Below are positions 1 to 8,400 of a DNA stretch of 64,000 nt, in pieces (positions within the stretch are counted from its first letter, which is position 1; every line of letters starts with the position of its first letter). The position numbers and the translations under genes were made by a program. The notes under the pieces were generated by a model. That model was given only the letters and a program-made list of their open reading frames with translations. It had not been told where the DNA came from and did no database searches. Where the stretch lies: the NCBI RefSeq assembly GCF_022414595.1, contig NZ_JADWYO010000018.1, positions 1 to 64,000 of the forward strand, written 5' to 3'. Source of the DNA: Streptomyces sp. MUM 203J (GTDB lineage: Bacteria > Actinomycetota > Actinomycetes > Streptomycetales > Streptomycetaceae).

Positions 1-1
1 C

Positions 2-199
2 CGTCATGACCACACCGGCCCTACAGGCCGCGTAACCGAACCTGTCACCCAACCCTGCATCAGACCCAAGCCCGTGCCAGTGAAGCTGGCTCCAGACTTT
101 GCCGAGCTTGAGCGCACACTCGCCGAGATCGGCACGACGTTGCACCCAGATGTGATTGCCCTCCAAGGCAGCTTCTCGGACGTCATCGTCGCGGGATGA
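2..199 (+). CDS. C-terminal end of an unrecognised gene running in from the left edge
   Basis: The frame is open from base 2 to a TGA at 197-199 and gives 65 residues, with a protein-like stretch FAELERTLAEIGTTLHPDVI before the stop. Most third positions are G or C, though fewer than in neighbouring genes. There is no obvious internal start, so this is read as the tail of a gene beginning outside the window. The family is not recognised, and a chance open frame is possible at this length. Confidence 0.35.
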   Translation, partial: RHDHTGPTGRVTEPVTQPCIRPKPVPVKLAPDFAELERTLAEIGTTLHPDVIALQGSFSDVIVAG

Positions 200-329
200 C
201 CGAGGCTTGTTCCGGGACGTGACGGTGATCCTGTACCTCGCTGCGCCGCTCATCACCTCATACAGCGCTTCGAGTCCTGCCCATGCACGCACAGGCCCAT
301 TGTCGGGAGCGGTCGCCGTGGCAGGACCC

Positions 330-776
330 TCAGGACTGCAGGGGCGTCTCGGCCCTTCTGGCAGGCGAGGCCGGGTGACTGCCCTGGGCCGCCTGGCTCC
401 TGGCCTGTTCGATCTGGTTGATGTGTGTCTCCGTCCACCGCCGGAGCGCGCTGATCGGCTCGGCCAGGCTCCGCCCGAGGGCGGTCAGCGCGTATTCCAC
501 GTGGGGCGGGACGGACGGATAGACCGTGCGGTCCACGAATCCGTCCGTCTCCAGTCGACGCAGGGTCTGGGTGAGCATCTTCTGGGAGACGCCCTCGATA
601 CGTCGGTTCAGATCGCTGTAACGCATGGTGCCCTGCAGCAGGGCGTCCACGACAAGCACCGTCCACTTTCCAGCGATATGGTCCAGAACCTGCCGTGTCG
701 GGCACTTCGCGGAGTAGACGTCGGCCGGCAGCCCGGAGGATTCCACCAAAGGATTCACCAGAGGAGAGTAACGCAC
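330..776 (-). CDS. HxlR-family transcriptional regulator
   Basis: This is a 148-residue winged-helix protein of the HxlR (MarR-like) family, which usually senses redox or electrophile stress and represses a divergent oxidoreductase. The family signature is clear: a Cys-Pro-Thr-Arg segment near residue 25, then LDHIAGKWTVLVVDALL and MRYSDLNRRIEGVSQKMLTQ. The lone N-terminal Cys is the usual sensing residue in this family. The start is GTG at 776 without a good Shine-Dalgarno, so translation could begin slightly inside. It is divergent from a nitroreductase gene across about 50 bp, the classic HxlR arrangement, so it probably regulates that gene and itself. It lies well outside the polyketide cluster. 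Confidence 0.88.
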   Translation of the reverse strand: MRYSPLVNPLVESSGLPADVYSAKCPTRQVLDHIAGKWTVLVVDALLQGTMRYSDLNRRIEGVSQKMLTQTLRRLETDGFVDRTVYPSVPPHVEYALTALGRSLAEPISALRRWTETHINQIEQARSQAAQGSHPASPARRAETPLQS

Positions 777-779
777 TCT

Positions 780-793
780 GAAGTGCTTACTTC
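780..793. promoter_or_regulatory. Inverted repeat between HxlR and nitroreductase genes, likely operator
   Basis: GAAGT-GCTT-ACTTC is a perfect 5-bp inverted repeat with a 4-bp spacer, placed between the two divergent starts. A second small palindrome (GAGAG-AAA-CTCTC) lies at 800-812. The position suits an HxlR dimer site. That is inference from placement and symmetry; no consensus was tested. Confidence 0.4.
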
Positions 794-826
794 CCAGAAG
801 AGAGAAACTCTCCCACAGTGGTCTCC

Positions 827-1501
827 ATGACGATCCCTCCTACGCTCTCCGTCAGCGAAGCCATCCGTGCCCGCCGCACTGTCCGGCACTACACCCCCGA
901 TCCGGTCCCGGAATCCACCCTCCACACACTGCTCCACCTCGCCACCGAGGCGCCCACCAGCCTCAATCTCCAGGCCCGTTCGATCGTCGTGGTGCGTAGC
1001 CGGACGGGCAGGCAGGGCCTGATCCAGGCCACCGGCGGCCAGCCCCAGACACGGGAAGCACCGGTCATGCTGGTCTTCGTCGCCGAACCGCAAGCATGGC
1101 GAGGCGATCACAGCGACATCCACGACCAGGCCCGCCGCAGCGGCGCGTGGCAGGACGAGTTCATCACCATGTTCACCGCCGCCTCCCAGGAGTTCCACCA
1201 GGGCCTGGAGAGGCGCGGCCTGCTCCGCGAGTACGCGGTCAAGGACGCCATGATCGCGGCCTCGTTCCTCATGCTTGCCGCCACCGAACGCGGCCTGGCC
1301 ACCTCCCCCATGAACGGCTGGGACCAGGACCAGGTCAAGCGGGTCATCGGCATCGGGGACCGGGACGATCTGGCCATCGCGCTACTGGTCTCTCTCGGCT
1401 ACCCGGCGGAGGAACGCCTGCACCCGGGCCGCCGCCCGCTCCAGCGCACGGTCTTCCAGGAGACATACGACGCCGGAACTGCCGTGGCCACCGCCCGCTG
1501 A
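827..1501 (+). CDS. Nitroreductase-family flavoprotein
   Basis: This 224-residue protein belongs to the FMN-dependent nitroreductase family, dimeric cytoplasmic NAD(P)H oxidoreductases acting on nitro compounds, quinones or enones. Evidence is the N-terminal IRARRTVRHY segment that contacts the FMN phosphate, the following EAPTSLNLQ segment, and the late ATERGLATSPMNGW helix followed by LVSLGYPAEE, all in the family's order and spacing. ATG at 827 is taken as the start; an in-frame GTG at 818 is the alternative. It is divergent from the HxlR regulator, which suggests induction by an electrophile or quinone. Substrate is unknown, and nothing ties it to the polyketide cluster. Confidence 0.88.
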   Translation: MTIPPTLSVSEAIRARRTVRHYTPDPVPESTLHTLLHLATEAPTSLNLQARSIVVVRSRTGRQGLIQATGGQPQTREAPVMLVFVAEPQAWRGDHSDIHDQARRSGAWQDEFITMFTAASQEFHQGLERRGLLREYAVKDAMIAASFLMLAATERGLATSPMNGWDQDQVKRVIGIGDRDDLAIALLVSLGYPAEERLHPGRRPLQRTVFQETYDAGTAVATAR

Positions 1502-1764
1502 TCCCGCCCACCCCCGACAGGACTTGTTCTGCCGTTCGGCCATGCCGTCCACGCCCCCGCCGGTGTGGGCGGACATGGCCTGCTCGGACCCCCTCGGCGC
1601 CGTGGAGCCCGGCCGGACGGGGGGAGATCATCCTGTGGGCGAGTCCCCTCACGGACGGCGACAGCGTCGGCTCGTCCGCACGGTACAGGCGGCGCCGGCA
1701 CTCCTCGACGGTCCGTCGCCCGGAGATACCGGCGGCGGGCCGCTGATGGGCCGGGCGCTCACGC

Positions 1765-2643
1765 TCACTGGTAGTCGTATGTCATGCCGATGCCGAGAGT
1801 GCTCTGCGTCGGGAGAATCCCGGCGTCGACGATGTCGAGCACCGGCGGCATGAGCAGTTCGGCCAGCCGGTGCGTTTCGTCGGTTCCGAGCGCGGCCCAG
1901 GGGGCGGCGGCGAGTTCGTCGGTGAGTTCCTCGACCGCGGTACGGACCCGGAGACCCTCGGGTGTGGCGCTGCCGTCGGCGCCCAGCAGGTTGCGGGCGA
2001 CGAGCCGTTCACGGCAGGCGGCCCACTCCTCGTCGGTCCACTGCCTGCTGCGGAACACCTCTTCTAGCGCGGCGCCTGCGGCGGCGTGCGAGAGCAGGGA
2101 CTCGGCAGGGCCGATGCCGTGGGCCTGGAGGGCGGCGAGGTGGCCGTCGCCGCGGTGCTCGCGCAGGATGGTGGCGGCCTGCCAGAGCATCATGTGCGGT
2201 TCGTCGGGCCAGGGCAGTGCGGCGTTCGCCGCGGCCATGGGGCGGCCCGCCGTCTCTGCCGCCACTGCGGCGCGGCGGGCGAGTTCCGCTGCCTCGCGCA
2301 GTTCCGGCGAGTCGGCCCGGCCGCCGAGCAGTCTGCGCAGTGCGCGGTCCATCGCGGCGCTCCGGGCCCGCAGGACCTGCTCGGGAGCGGCGGTGCCCCA
2401 GGCCGACGCGGTGTGACACTCCACCATCCGCGGGCTGAAGCTGTAGAAGAGTGCACTCACCACCTCTGGTCCGGCAGTCCCGAGCGGCGCGGCGCGGTAG
2501 GCGAAGTAGCTCGGCCAGCGCTCCCGGGTGGCGTAGCCGAGTGCGGCGGCCTCCTCGAACGCCTCCGGCGCGTAGTAGAGCGTGGCGTGGACCGGCTCCA
2601 GCAGGTGCCACATCTGTCGTACCGTGCCGAGGCTGTGCGCCAT
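1765..2643 (-). CDS. SCO6745-like actinobacterial protein (winged-helix type)
   Basis: This 292-residue protein resembles a conserved actinobacterial family named after S. coelicolor SCO6745, whose C-terminal part is a winged-helix-like fold. Supporting segments are WHLLEPVHATLYYAPEAFEE, SYFAYRAAPLG near the N-terminus and VRTAVEELTDELAAAPW near the C-terminus. The start is set by GGAGG about 8 bases before ATG at 2643. Biochemical function is not established. It is divergent from a TetR regulator with a strong palindrome between them, so it is the likely target of that repressor. It has no transmembrane segments or enzyme motif that I can see. Confidence 0.75.
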   Translation of the reverse strand: MAHSLGTVRQMWHLLEPVHATLYYAPEAFEEAAALGYATRERWPSYFAYRAAPLGTAGPEVVSALFYSFSPRMVECHTASAWGTAAPEQVLRARSAAMDRALRRLLGGRADSPELREAAELARRAAVAAETAGRPMAAANAALPWPDEPHMMLWQAATILREHRGDGHLAALQAHGIGPAESLLSHAAAGAALEEVFRSRQWTDEEWAACRERLVARNLLGADGSATPEGLRVRTAVEELTDELAAAPWAALGTDETHRLAELLMPPVLDIVDAGILPTQSTLGIGMTYDYQ

Positions 2644-2685
2644 GTGAGTTCCTCCGCTGTCCCGCACCGAACCACAACTTGACAC

Positions 2686-2718
2686 TGACAAGATTGCGCG
2701 GTCGCCGCAATCTTGTCA
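2686..2718. promoter_or_regulatory. Perfect 13-bp palindrome, TetR operator and overlapping promoters
   Basis: TGACAAGATTGCG at 2686-2698 is repeated exactly in inverse at 2706-2718, with a 7-bp centre. On the plus strand the right arm carries a -35-like TTGTCA (2713-2718), followed 16 bp later by TAGACT (2735-2740). Transcription would then begin essentially at the ATG at 2748, so the tetR-type mRNA may be leaderless. A bound dimer would block both divergent promoters. Confidence 0.7.
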
Positions 2719-2747
2719 ATGCCAAGATGCGGGGTAGACTGCTGTCC

Positions 2748-3326
2748 ATGGCAGCACCGTCCTCCTACCACCACGGAGATCTGCGCCGGGCCGTCGTCTC
2801 CGCCGCCCTCGAGGTCATCCGCAGCGACGGCGTCGCCGCGATCAGCCTCCGCGACCTCGCCCGGCGCGCCGGGGTCTCGCATGCCGCCCCCGCCCACCAC
2901 TTCAAGGACAAGACCGGGTTGCTGACCGCGATCGCCACGGAAGGCTTCGAGCTGCTGGCCGCAGCCCTGAACGCAGTGCCGACCGGAACGGCGCACCGGC
3001 TGCGGGAGATGGGCAGCCGCTACGTCGGGTTCGCCCTCGGTCACCCGGCCCACTTCGAGGTGATGTTCCGGCCCCACCTGCTGCGCGGCGACGACCCGGA
3101 TCTCGCCACCGCCAGGGAGCGGGTCGCCCGCACGCTGCGCTCCGGCATCGAGGACCTCCCTGCCGCCGGGCGCCCCGACGCCCGACGCACTGGACTGGCC
3201 GCCTGGTCGCTCGCCCATGGTTTCGCCACCCTGCAGCTCAGCGGCAGCCTCCCGGTCCTGGACGACGACCCCGTCGAGACCTTTCGCACCCTCGTCGACG
3301 GCCACCCCGTGGCCGACCTGGGCTGA
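2748..3326 (+). CDS. TetR/AcrR-family transcriptional regulator
   Basis: The protein has 192 residues. The N-terminal helix-turn-helix is textbook TetR: YHHGDLRRAVVSAALEVI, then ISLRDLARRAGVSHAAPAHHF and a KDKTGLLTAIA segment. The rest is a helical ligand domain of the type seen in TetR proteins with a WHG-like C-terminus. ATG at 2748 is preferred over upstream in-frame starts because it begins right after a promoter-like -10 and just before the DNA-binding domain. It probably represses itself and the divergent SCO6745-like gene through the 2686-2718 palindrome. The ligand is unknown. Confidence 0.9.
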   Translation: MAAPSSYHHGDLRRAVVSAALEVIRSDGVAAISLRDLARRAGVSHAAPAHHFKDKTGLLTAIATEGFELLAAALNAVPTGTAHRLREMGSRYVGFALGHPAHFEVMFRPHLLRGDDPDLATARERVARTLRSGIEDLPAAGRPDARRTGLAAWSLAHGFATLQLSGSLPVLDDDPVETFRTLVDGHPVADLG

Positions 3327-3779
3327 ACCCCCCAGGCCATGTTCCGGCCCGGCCGGTCACCAGGGCGCTCACGCCATCGGCGTGACCAGTCGGGCTCGTC
3401 GGCGGAGCGGCCCCGGTGAGGCGCAGTCACCGCCGGCCGGAGTCCCAGTCCCGCGAGGACAGTGGCCTGCAGCCACGAGCCCCTGCCCACGTCATCACCG
3501 CAGGCGAACGGTCACGCCGCTCCGCACGCCCTGACGGGCATGGACAGTGGTCCCGGGACGGCTTGAACGGCCGGTAGAGCTTCGGCGCCAGTGCGAACCC
3601 CCGCCGGAATCGTCCGGCACCGGAGCGACAGCGCCGGCCCGGGCGGCAAAAGCCGCATCACCGGCCAGGGGCACCGGTCACCGATCGCCAACACTGAGGC
3701 CGGCCGGGGAAGCCGATGGCGAGTAGTGCCTCACCGCCCGGACCGCCGCCGACGTCATGAAGATCCGGCCCCGGCGACT
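3327..3779. other. Gene-free stretch between TetR and PepE-like genes
   Basis: I see no frame with consistent coding character here. A short inverted repeat (CACGCC-ATC-GGCGTG, near 3370-3384) sits about 45 bp after the TetR stop and could be a weak terminator. Confidence 0.5.
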
Positions 3780-3794
3780 GCCCTGTGGCAGGGC
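3780..3794 (-). terminator. Short hairpin downstream of the PepE-like gene
   Basis: GCCCTG-TGG-CAGGGC forms a 6-bp GC stem with a 3-nt loop, 10 bases beyond the minus-strand stop at 3804. There is no U-tract, which is normal for Streptomyces terminators. Placement is the main argument. Confidence 0.35.
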
Positions 3795-3803
3795 GCTCCC
3801 GGT

Positions 3804-4535
3804 TCACCCCGGCTGACCGACCCGAAAGGACTGCCCGGCGGCCCAGGAGCGCACCTCGACTCCCCCGTCGCGCCCGCGCCGCACCATATGCGCCCGGCCG
3901 GCGCCCGACACCCGCACCGGCTCCCCCGCGGTGCAGGTGACAAGCGCGTCCTCGTCCAGCGCGACACCGAACGGGGCCCGGCCGCTTCCCACGGCGCTGA
4001 TCAGACGCGGCAGCGTCCCCCACTGGGCGGCGTGCACATCCACGCTGAACGGTACGAGACCCAGGCCATCGCGCGCGGCGACCTCGTCGAGGTCCTCGGC
4101 GATGTCGTCCGGGCACACCGGAACCCCGGCGTCCAGCCAGCCGCCGACAACGGCCGTCGCGGCGGCCACGGCCGCTCCGGCAGAGAACCCCGCGTACGGC
4201 ATGGCGCGCTCGGTGAGCGTACGCCGCACGGCGTCCGCGCAGCAGACGAGTGCCTCCTGGTAGGCAGGGGTCAGGCCGCCGCAGACCAGGAGAGCGTCCA
4301 CGTCGTCCAGCGCGGCCGGGTCGAAGCGACCCCCCAGCGGTACGGTCAGGGCCACGGGGACGCAGGGGCCCACCTGTGTGAGCCGCTCGGCACAACGGAC
4401 GAACTGTTCGTCCGCGTTGCCCTCGTCGACGAGGACGCACCCGATCCGGGCCGCGGGCCCGGCATCGCCGAGGAAAGGCGCGTAGACCTCCGCAGACTGC
4501 CATCCGCCGCCGATGAGATGAATCCTTGCCGTCAT
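3804..4535 (-). CDS. Peptidase E (S51)-like / class I glutamine amidotransferase-like protein
   Basis: This 243-residue protein has the S51/PepE fold: LLVCGGLTPAYQEAL, then the nucleophile elbow YAGFSAGAAVAA, in which Ser replaces the Cys of true glutamine amidotransferases. Later come a His-containing VDVHAAQWGTL segment and FGVALDEDAL, which sits where S51 proteins keep their acidic residue. PepE enzymes cleave N-terminal Asp dipeptides; cyanophycinases share the fold. The start is ATG at 4535, with GAGGAG about 10 bases upstream. It is a lone gene about 0.95 kb from the PKS stop and is probably not part of the cluster. Substrate is not predictable from sequence. Confidence 0.75.
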   Translation of the reverse strand: MTARIHLIGGGWQSAEVYAPFLGDAGPAARIGCVLVDEGNADEQFVRCAERLTQVGPCVPVALTVPLGGRFDPAALDDVDALLVCGGLTPAYQEALVCCADAVRRTLTERAMPYAGFSAGAAVAAATAVVGGWLDAGVPVCPDDIAEDLDEVAARDGLGLVPFSVDVHAAQWGTLPRLISAVGSGRAPFGVALDEDALVTCTAGEPVRVSGAGRAHMVRRGRDGGVEVRSWAAGQSFRVGQPG

Positions 4536-4645
4536 GTACGTCGCTCCTCTTCGCCGACCAGAGGCAGGAGGGTAAAGGATCACCGAACAGAGCATCGGGA
4601 GACTTTACGGGGGACTTCCGTGCGCCACACGGGCGTGAGGGCCTC

Positions 4646-4768
4646 TCAGCCGCTGAGCCAGCGGATCACGACGTGAGCCATCGTCAAGAAGGTCGTCGGC
4701 TGCGGCCGGAAGACGAAGTCGACACGCGTGACCGTCACCCGCAGTCCGATGGGGAGCGCGGCCGTCAT
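4646..4768 (-). CDS. Possible 40-residue small protein
   Basis: A short frame with very high third-position G/C starts MTAALPIGLRVTVTRVDFVF and ends VVIRWLSG. It has a mixed hydrophobic/basic character, no signal peptide and only a weak AGGGTG upstream. It is flagged because the surrounding 900 bp lack any other plausible gene. It may be a remnant or a chance frame. Confidence 0.2.
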   Translation of the reverse strand: MTAALPIGLRVTVTRVDFVFRPQPTTFLTMAHVVIRWLSG

Positions 4769-5339
4769 GGTGATCACCCTGGTGGCTGGTGCGCAGGCCG
4801 CCCTGGGGATGCGCCCCCGAGCTGCTGCCGTTGCTGTGCGGCGATGGTCTGATCGGGGTCGCTGCCGCCCGGCTCTCGGCCTCTCGTGCCCGACGGCTCC
4901 GATACATCTGTGCGCAGTTGCTCACTCCCGCGTACGCCTGACCGCTCATGGCAGGCCTGCACGGTCGTCCGATGAGGCCCGTCCCCCGGGCCCTGTGGGC
5001 GCGCTCGCGGTTCTCCTGCGGCAGAGCCGGCAGGGTCCGGGGCCTGGACGGGCCGAGGCCGCGCAGGGACTCGCGCGTGGCCTGACGACCGTGCAGCGTG
5101 CCGAGGCCGGGAAGCTCGTATCCGGCCGGTGGCGGACCCGCTGCCGGTGACCAGGCTCCGCGGTTCGCGCGAGGTGTTGCTCGACGACCCCGACACCTCG
5201 CTGGACGAGGGCGTGGCGAGCGCCGTCACCTCAGGTGCCGTGGCCCCCTGCGGCTGCGGGCCCTGCCTGTGCGCGAGGCTGTCACACGACCGGGAGACCA
5301 CGTGGGACTCGGCAGGCCCGAACGCGAAAGACTGTGGCA
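4769..5339. other. Gene-free stretch before the PKS 3' end
   Basis: Several long frames cross this region, but none has a recognisable motif or a credible start with a ribosome site. I read it as the non-coding left border of the polyketide cluster. Confidence 0.5.
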
Positions 5340-5399
5340 GAAGGGCCTCCTGGTGCTGGTCGGCTGGGATCGCAACCCCGAGCTGCCAAGAGGCCCTTC
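5340..5399 (-). terminator. Hairpin downstream of the PKS gene
   Basis: The arms at 5340-5353 and 5386-5399 pair over 14 bp with one mismatch, separated by 32 nt. The structure starts about 85 bp after the PKS stop on the minus strand. The loop is long, so it is a moderate candidate for the end of the ACP-amidotransferase-PKS transcript. Confidence 0.4.
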
Positions 5400-5484
5400 C
5401 TTCATGCACCGCCCTCTCGGTGATCACCCGGACAGGAACGCTGTTCGACGGGCCAAGCCCGATGAAGGGAAAGCGGACGCCTTC

Positions 5485-8400
5485 TCAGCCGAGCCTCCGG
5501 ACCAGCCACCGGCGGACGGCCGACGCGGTGGCCTCCGCGTGCTCCTCCAGCAGGGTGAAGTGGTTTCCGAGGACCTCCAGCCTGGTGTGCTCCAGCGGCC
5601 AGTGCGGAGGCCACGGCCGGCGGGAGCCGTCGCCGAGCACCTCGGAGAGGGCTTCCGTCTCGGCCGGGGCCACGAACAAGGTGGGAGTGGACACCGGCCG
5701 GGGGGCCCAGTCGGCGAAGAGCTCCGCGTACCGCGCCATCGCGGTGAGCTGTTCGTCGTCGACGGGCAGTTGCGGGAACCTGTCGGCCAGCCAGCGGGTG
5801 ATCGTGATCATGTCGTCGGCCAGCGCCTCGCGGGCCCGCACGGGTGAGTCGAGCAGCACCAACGCGGCCGGCGGGGTGCCCTCGGCCTCCAGCCGCCGTA
5901 CGATCTCGTGCGCCGGCCAGCCGCCCGACGAGTACGCCACCAGGGCGAACTGCCGTCCGGCGAAGCGCCGTCGCAGGGCCGCGACCTGGAGGTCCACCGC
6001 CGCGTCCAGACTCTGCGGCAGCGGCTCGCCCGTCCCGTAGCCGGGCATGCCGATCGCCCAGACCGAGTGCTGCCCCCGCAGTGCCATGGCGAGCCTGAGG
6101 AACTGGTGCGCGCCCGTGGGGGCGATGAGGGAGGGCAGACAGACCAGACCCACCTCGTGGGTGCCTTCGGCCAGATGCAGGGGCTCCGGCTCCACACCGG
6201 CCGCACCCGACACGAAGGCGGGCCGCAACCGCGCGGCGGCCTTCAGGAGGGCGCCGCCCCGGGCCGGGGGCACTGACCGCACGGCCGCGTCGAACAGCGT
6301 GCCGGGGGACGGATCCGCCGCGCCGACGGCTCCCTCGTCGTGCACGGGCCCCGGCCGCAGTGCGGCGACCAGCGCGTCCACCTCTTCACCGCGATCCTCC
6401 AGCAGGTGTGCGCCGAGTCTGGCGACCGAGTCCTTCTCGAAGACCAGAGTCGACGACAGCTCGCCCAGGTCCTGCCGGAGCGCGTTGGTGAACTGGAGGA
6501 CGAGGATCGAGTCCATCCCGTACGCGGTGAGGGACGTCTCGGGGTCGATCTTCTCGGCGGGAACCCTCAGCGTCTCCGCCGCCTTGTCGGTGAGATGGAC
6601 TGCCAGGAGGGCGGCACGCGTGTCTCCCGAGATCGGGGTCGCCGGAGCCGGGGCCGGCGCGGGGACCGGGGCAGGGGGCACGGGGGCGCTCGTCTGCCGC
6701 CGCGGCGGCTCGGTGGCCGGGGGTGCCGGGGCCGTGACCCGCTGGCGGGCGATGCCGTCGCCCTGGGCGGCGATGATCTGCTGGCCCAGGTCGCGGGCGG
6801 ACGGCAGGAGGGAGACGATCGAGGAGAACCCTTCGCCGCGCAGCACCTCTCGCCATGTGTCCGGCGCCAGCGCGGGTGAGCCCTCGACGCGCAGGGGCAC
6901 GTCCTCGGAGAGCCACCAGCCTTCGAGCAGCCCGAACGTGAGGTGACTGAACACGTCGAAGGCGGTCAGCTCGTTCAGCAGCAGCCAGCCCCTTTCCCTC
7001 ATCGCGGCCTTGGCGTTGCGCAGGGTGTTGCGCATGTCGCGCGTCGCGTGCAGGACGTTGGCGGCGATGACGAGGTGGTAGCCGCCCGGCTCGATGCCCT
7101 GCTGCGCGAGCGGCTGCTCGACATCGAAGCGCCGGCAGTCGAGATAGGGGGTGTCAGGGCCGTACCGGGCCTGGGCACGGTTCAGGAACGCCTTCGACAG
7201 ATCGGTGTACGTGTACGTCTCGATGCCGTCCTGGTACGGACGCAGAGCGGCGAGCACGCCGGCGCTCGTACCACCGGTACCGGCTCCGATCTCCAGGATC
7301 CGGATCCGGGTGGCCGGATCCTGGCGCAGCAGCTCGGCGACGATTCCGGAGGCGGCGACGGCCATGGTGTGGTTGAAGGTGTCGGCCACCCGGTTGTTGC
7401 GGTAGCAGCCCTCGACGAGTTCGACCGATCCGCGCGGGAACACGACGTCCGTCGCTGGTGTGCGGCCGGTCAGGATGTCGGGCAGAGCCTTCAAAGTGGC
7501 GTCGACCAGGGCGAGTTCGGCTGCCTTGTCCTGGTCGGCGGACCACCGCGCGCATTCCTCGGCCCACTGCCTCCGCAGGACGTCGAGGGGCGGAGCGTGG
7601 TGCGGAATGACGCGCAGTGAGTGGGCGAGCCAGGCGGTGTAGCGCTCGTGGATGCCACCGCGGGAGCGCAGGACGGACGGGTCGGCGGGCGCGGGCTCAC
7701 CGGCGCGGACGACACCGAGCGCCTCCAGGTGGCCGCGGATCAGCCGAGCCAGCAGGGGGTCGCGTTCGGTGCGGCGCCAGTCGGCGGTACCGCGCAGGAG
7801 CCGTTCGTCGCCGCCTGCCTGCTTCGCCCGGGCGGTGACCGTCTCGGGCGCGACGCCCACGGACGCGCGCGCGTACACCGTCGTCCGCAGGGTCGGGTCG
7901 ATCGGCTCGACGGCCTTCGGGTCGGTCAGCTTGACGTAACCCATCTGCGGCTGCGGACCGGAGAGCAGGGTGTCGAGCGCGGCCATGGCCTCCGGCGGCT
8001 CGATCGACCTCAGCCCCCAGCGGGCCATGCTCCGCTCGTGGAACGCGGAGGCGACGCTGCCGACCGAGCCCCACCAGCCCCAGTTCATCACCCGGACCGG
8101 GCAGTCCAGGTGCCGGCCCAGCAGGTGCGCGTAGGCGTCGGCGAAGGCGCAGCCTGCCGCGTAGTTGCTCTGTCCGGCGGCCGTCACGAACGACTGGAGC
8201 GAGGAGAAGAAGAGGACGAAGTCGAGCGGTTCCCGGGCGAAGACCTCGGCCATGCCGACGCTCGTGTCGGCCTTCGCCGCCAGGGCCGCGCGGAAGTCGG
8301 TCTCCTCCATGTTCGCCAGGCCCCGGTCGCGCAGCACGAGAGCCGAGTGGACGACGCCGTCGATCCGCCCGTAGCGGGCCCTGATCTCCTCGTGGGCCGC

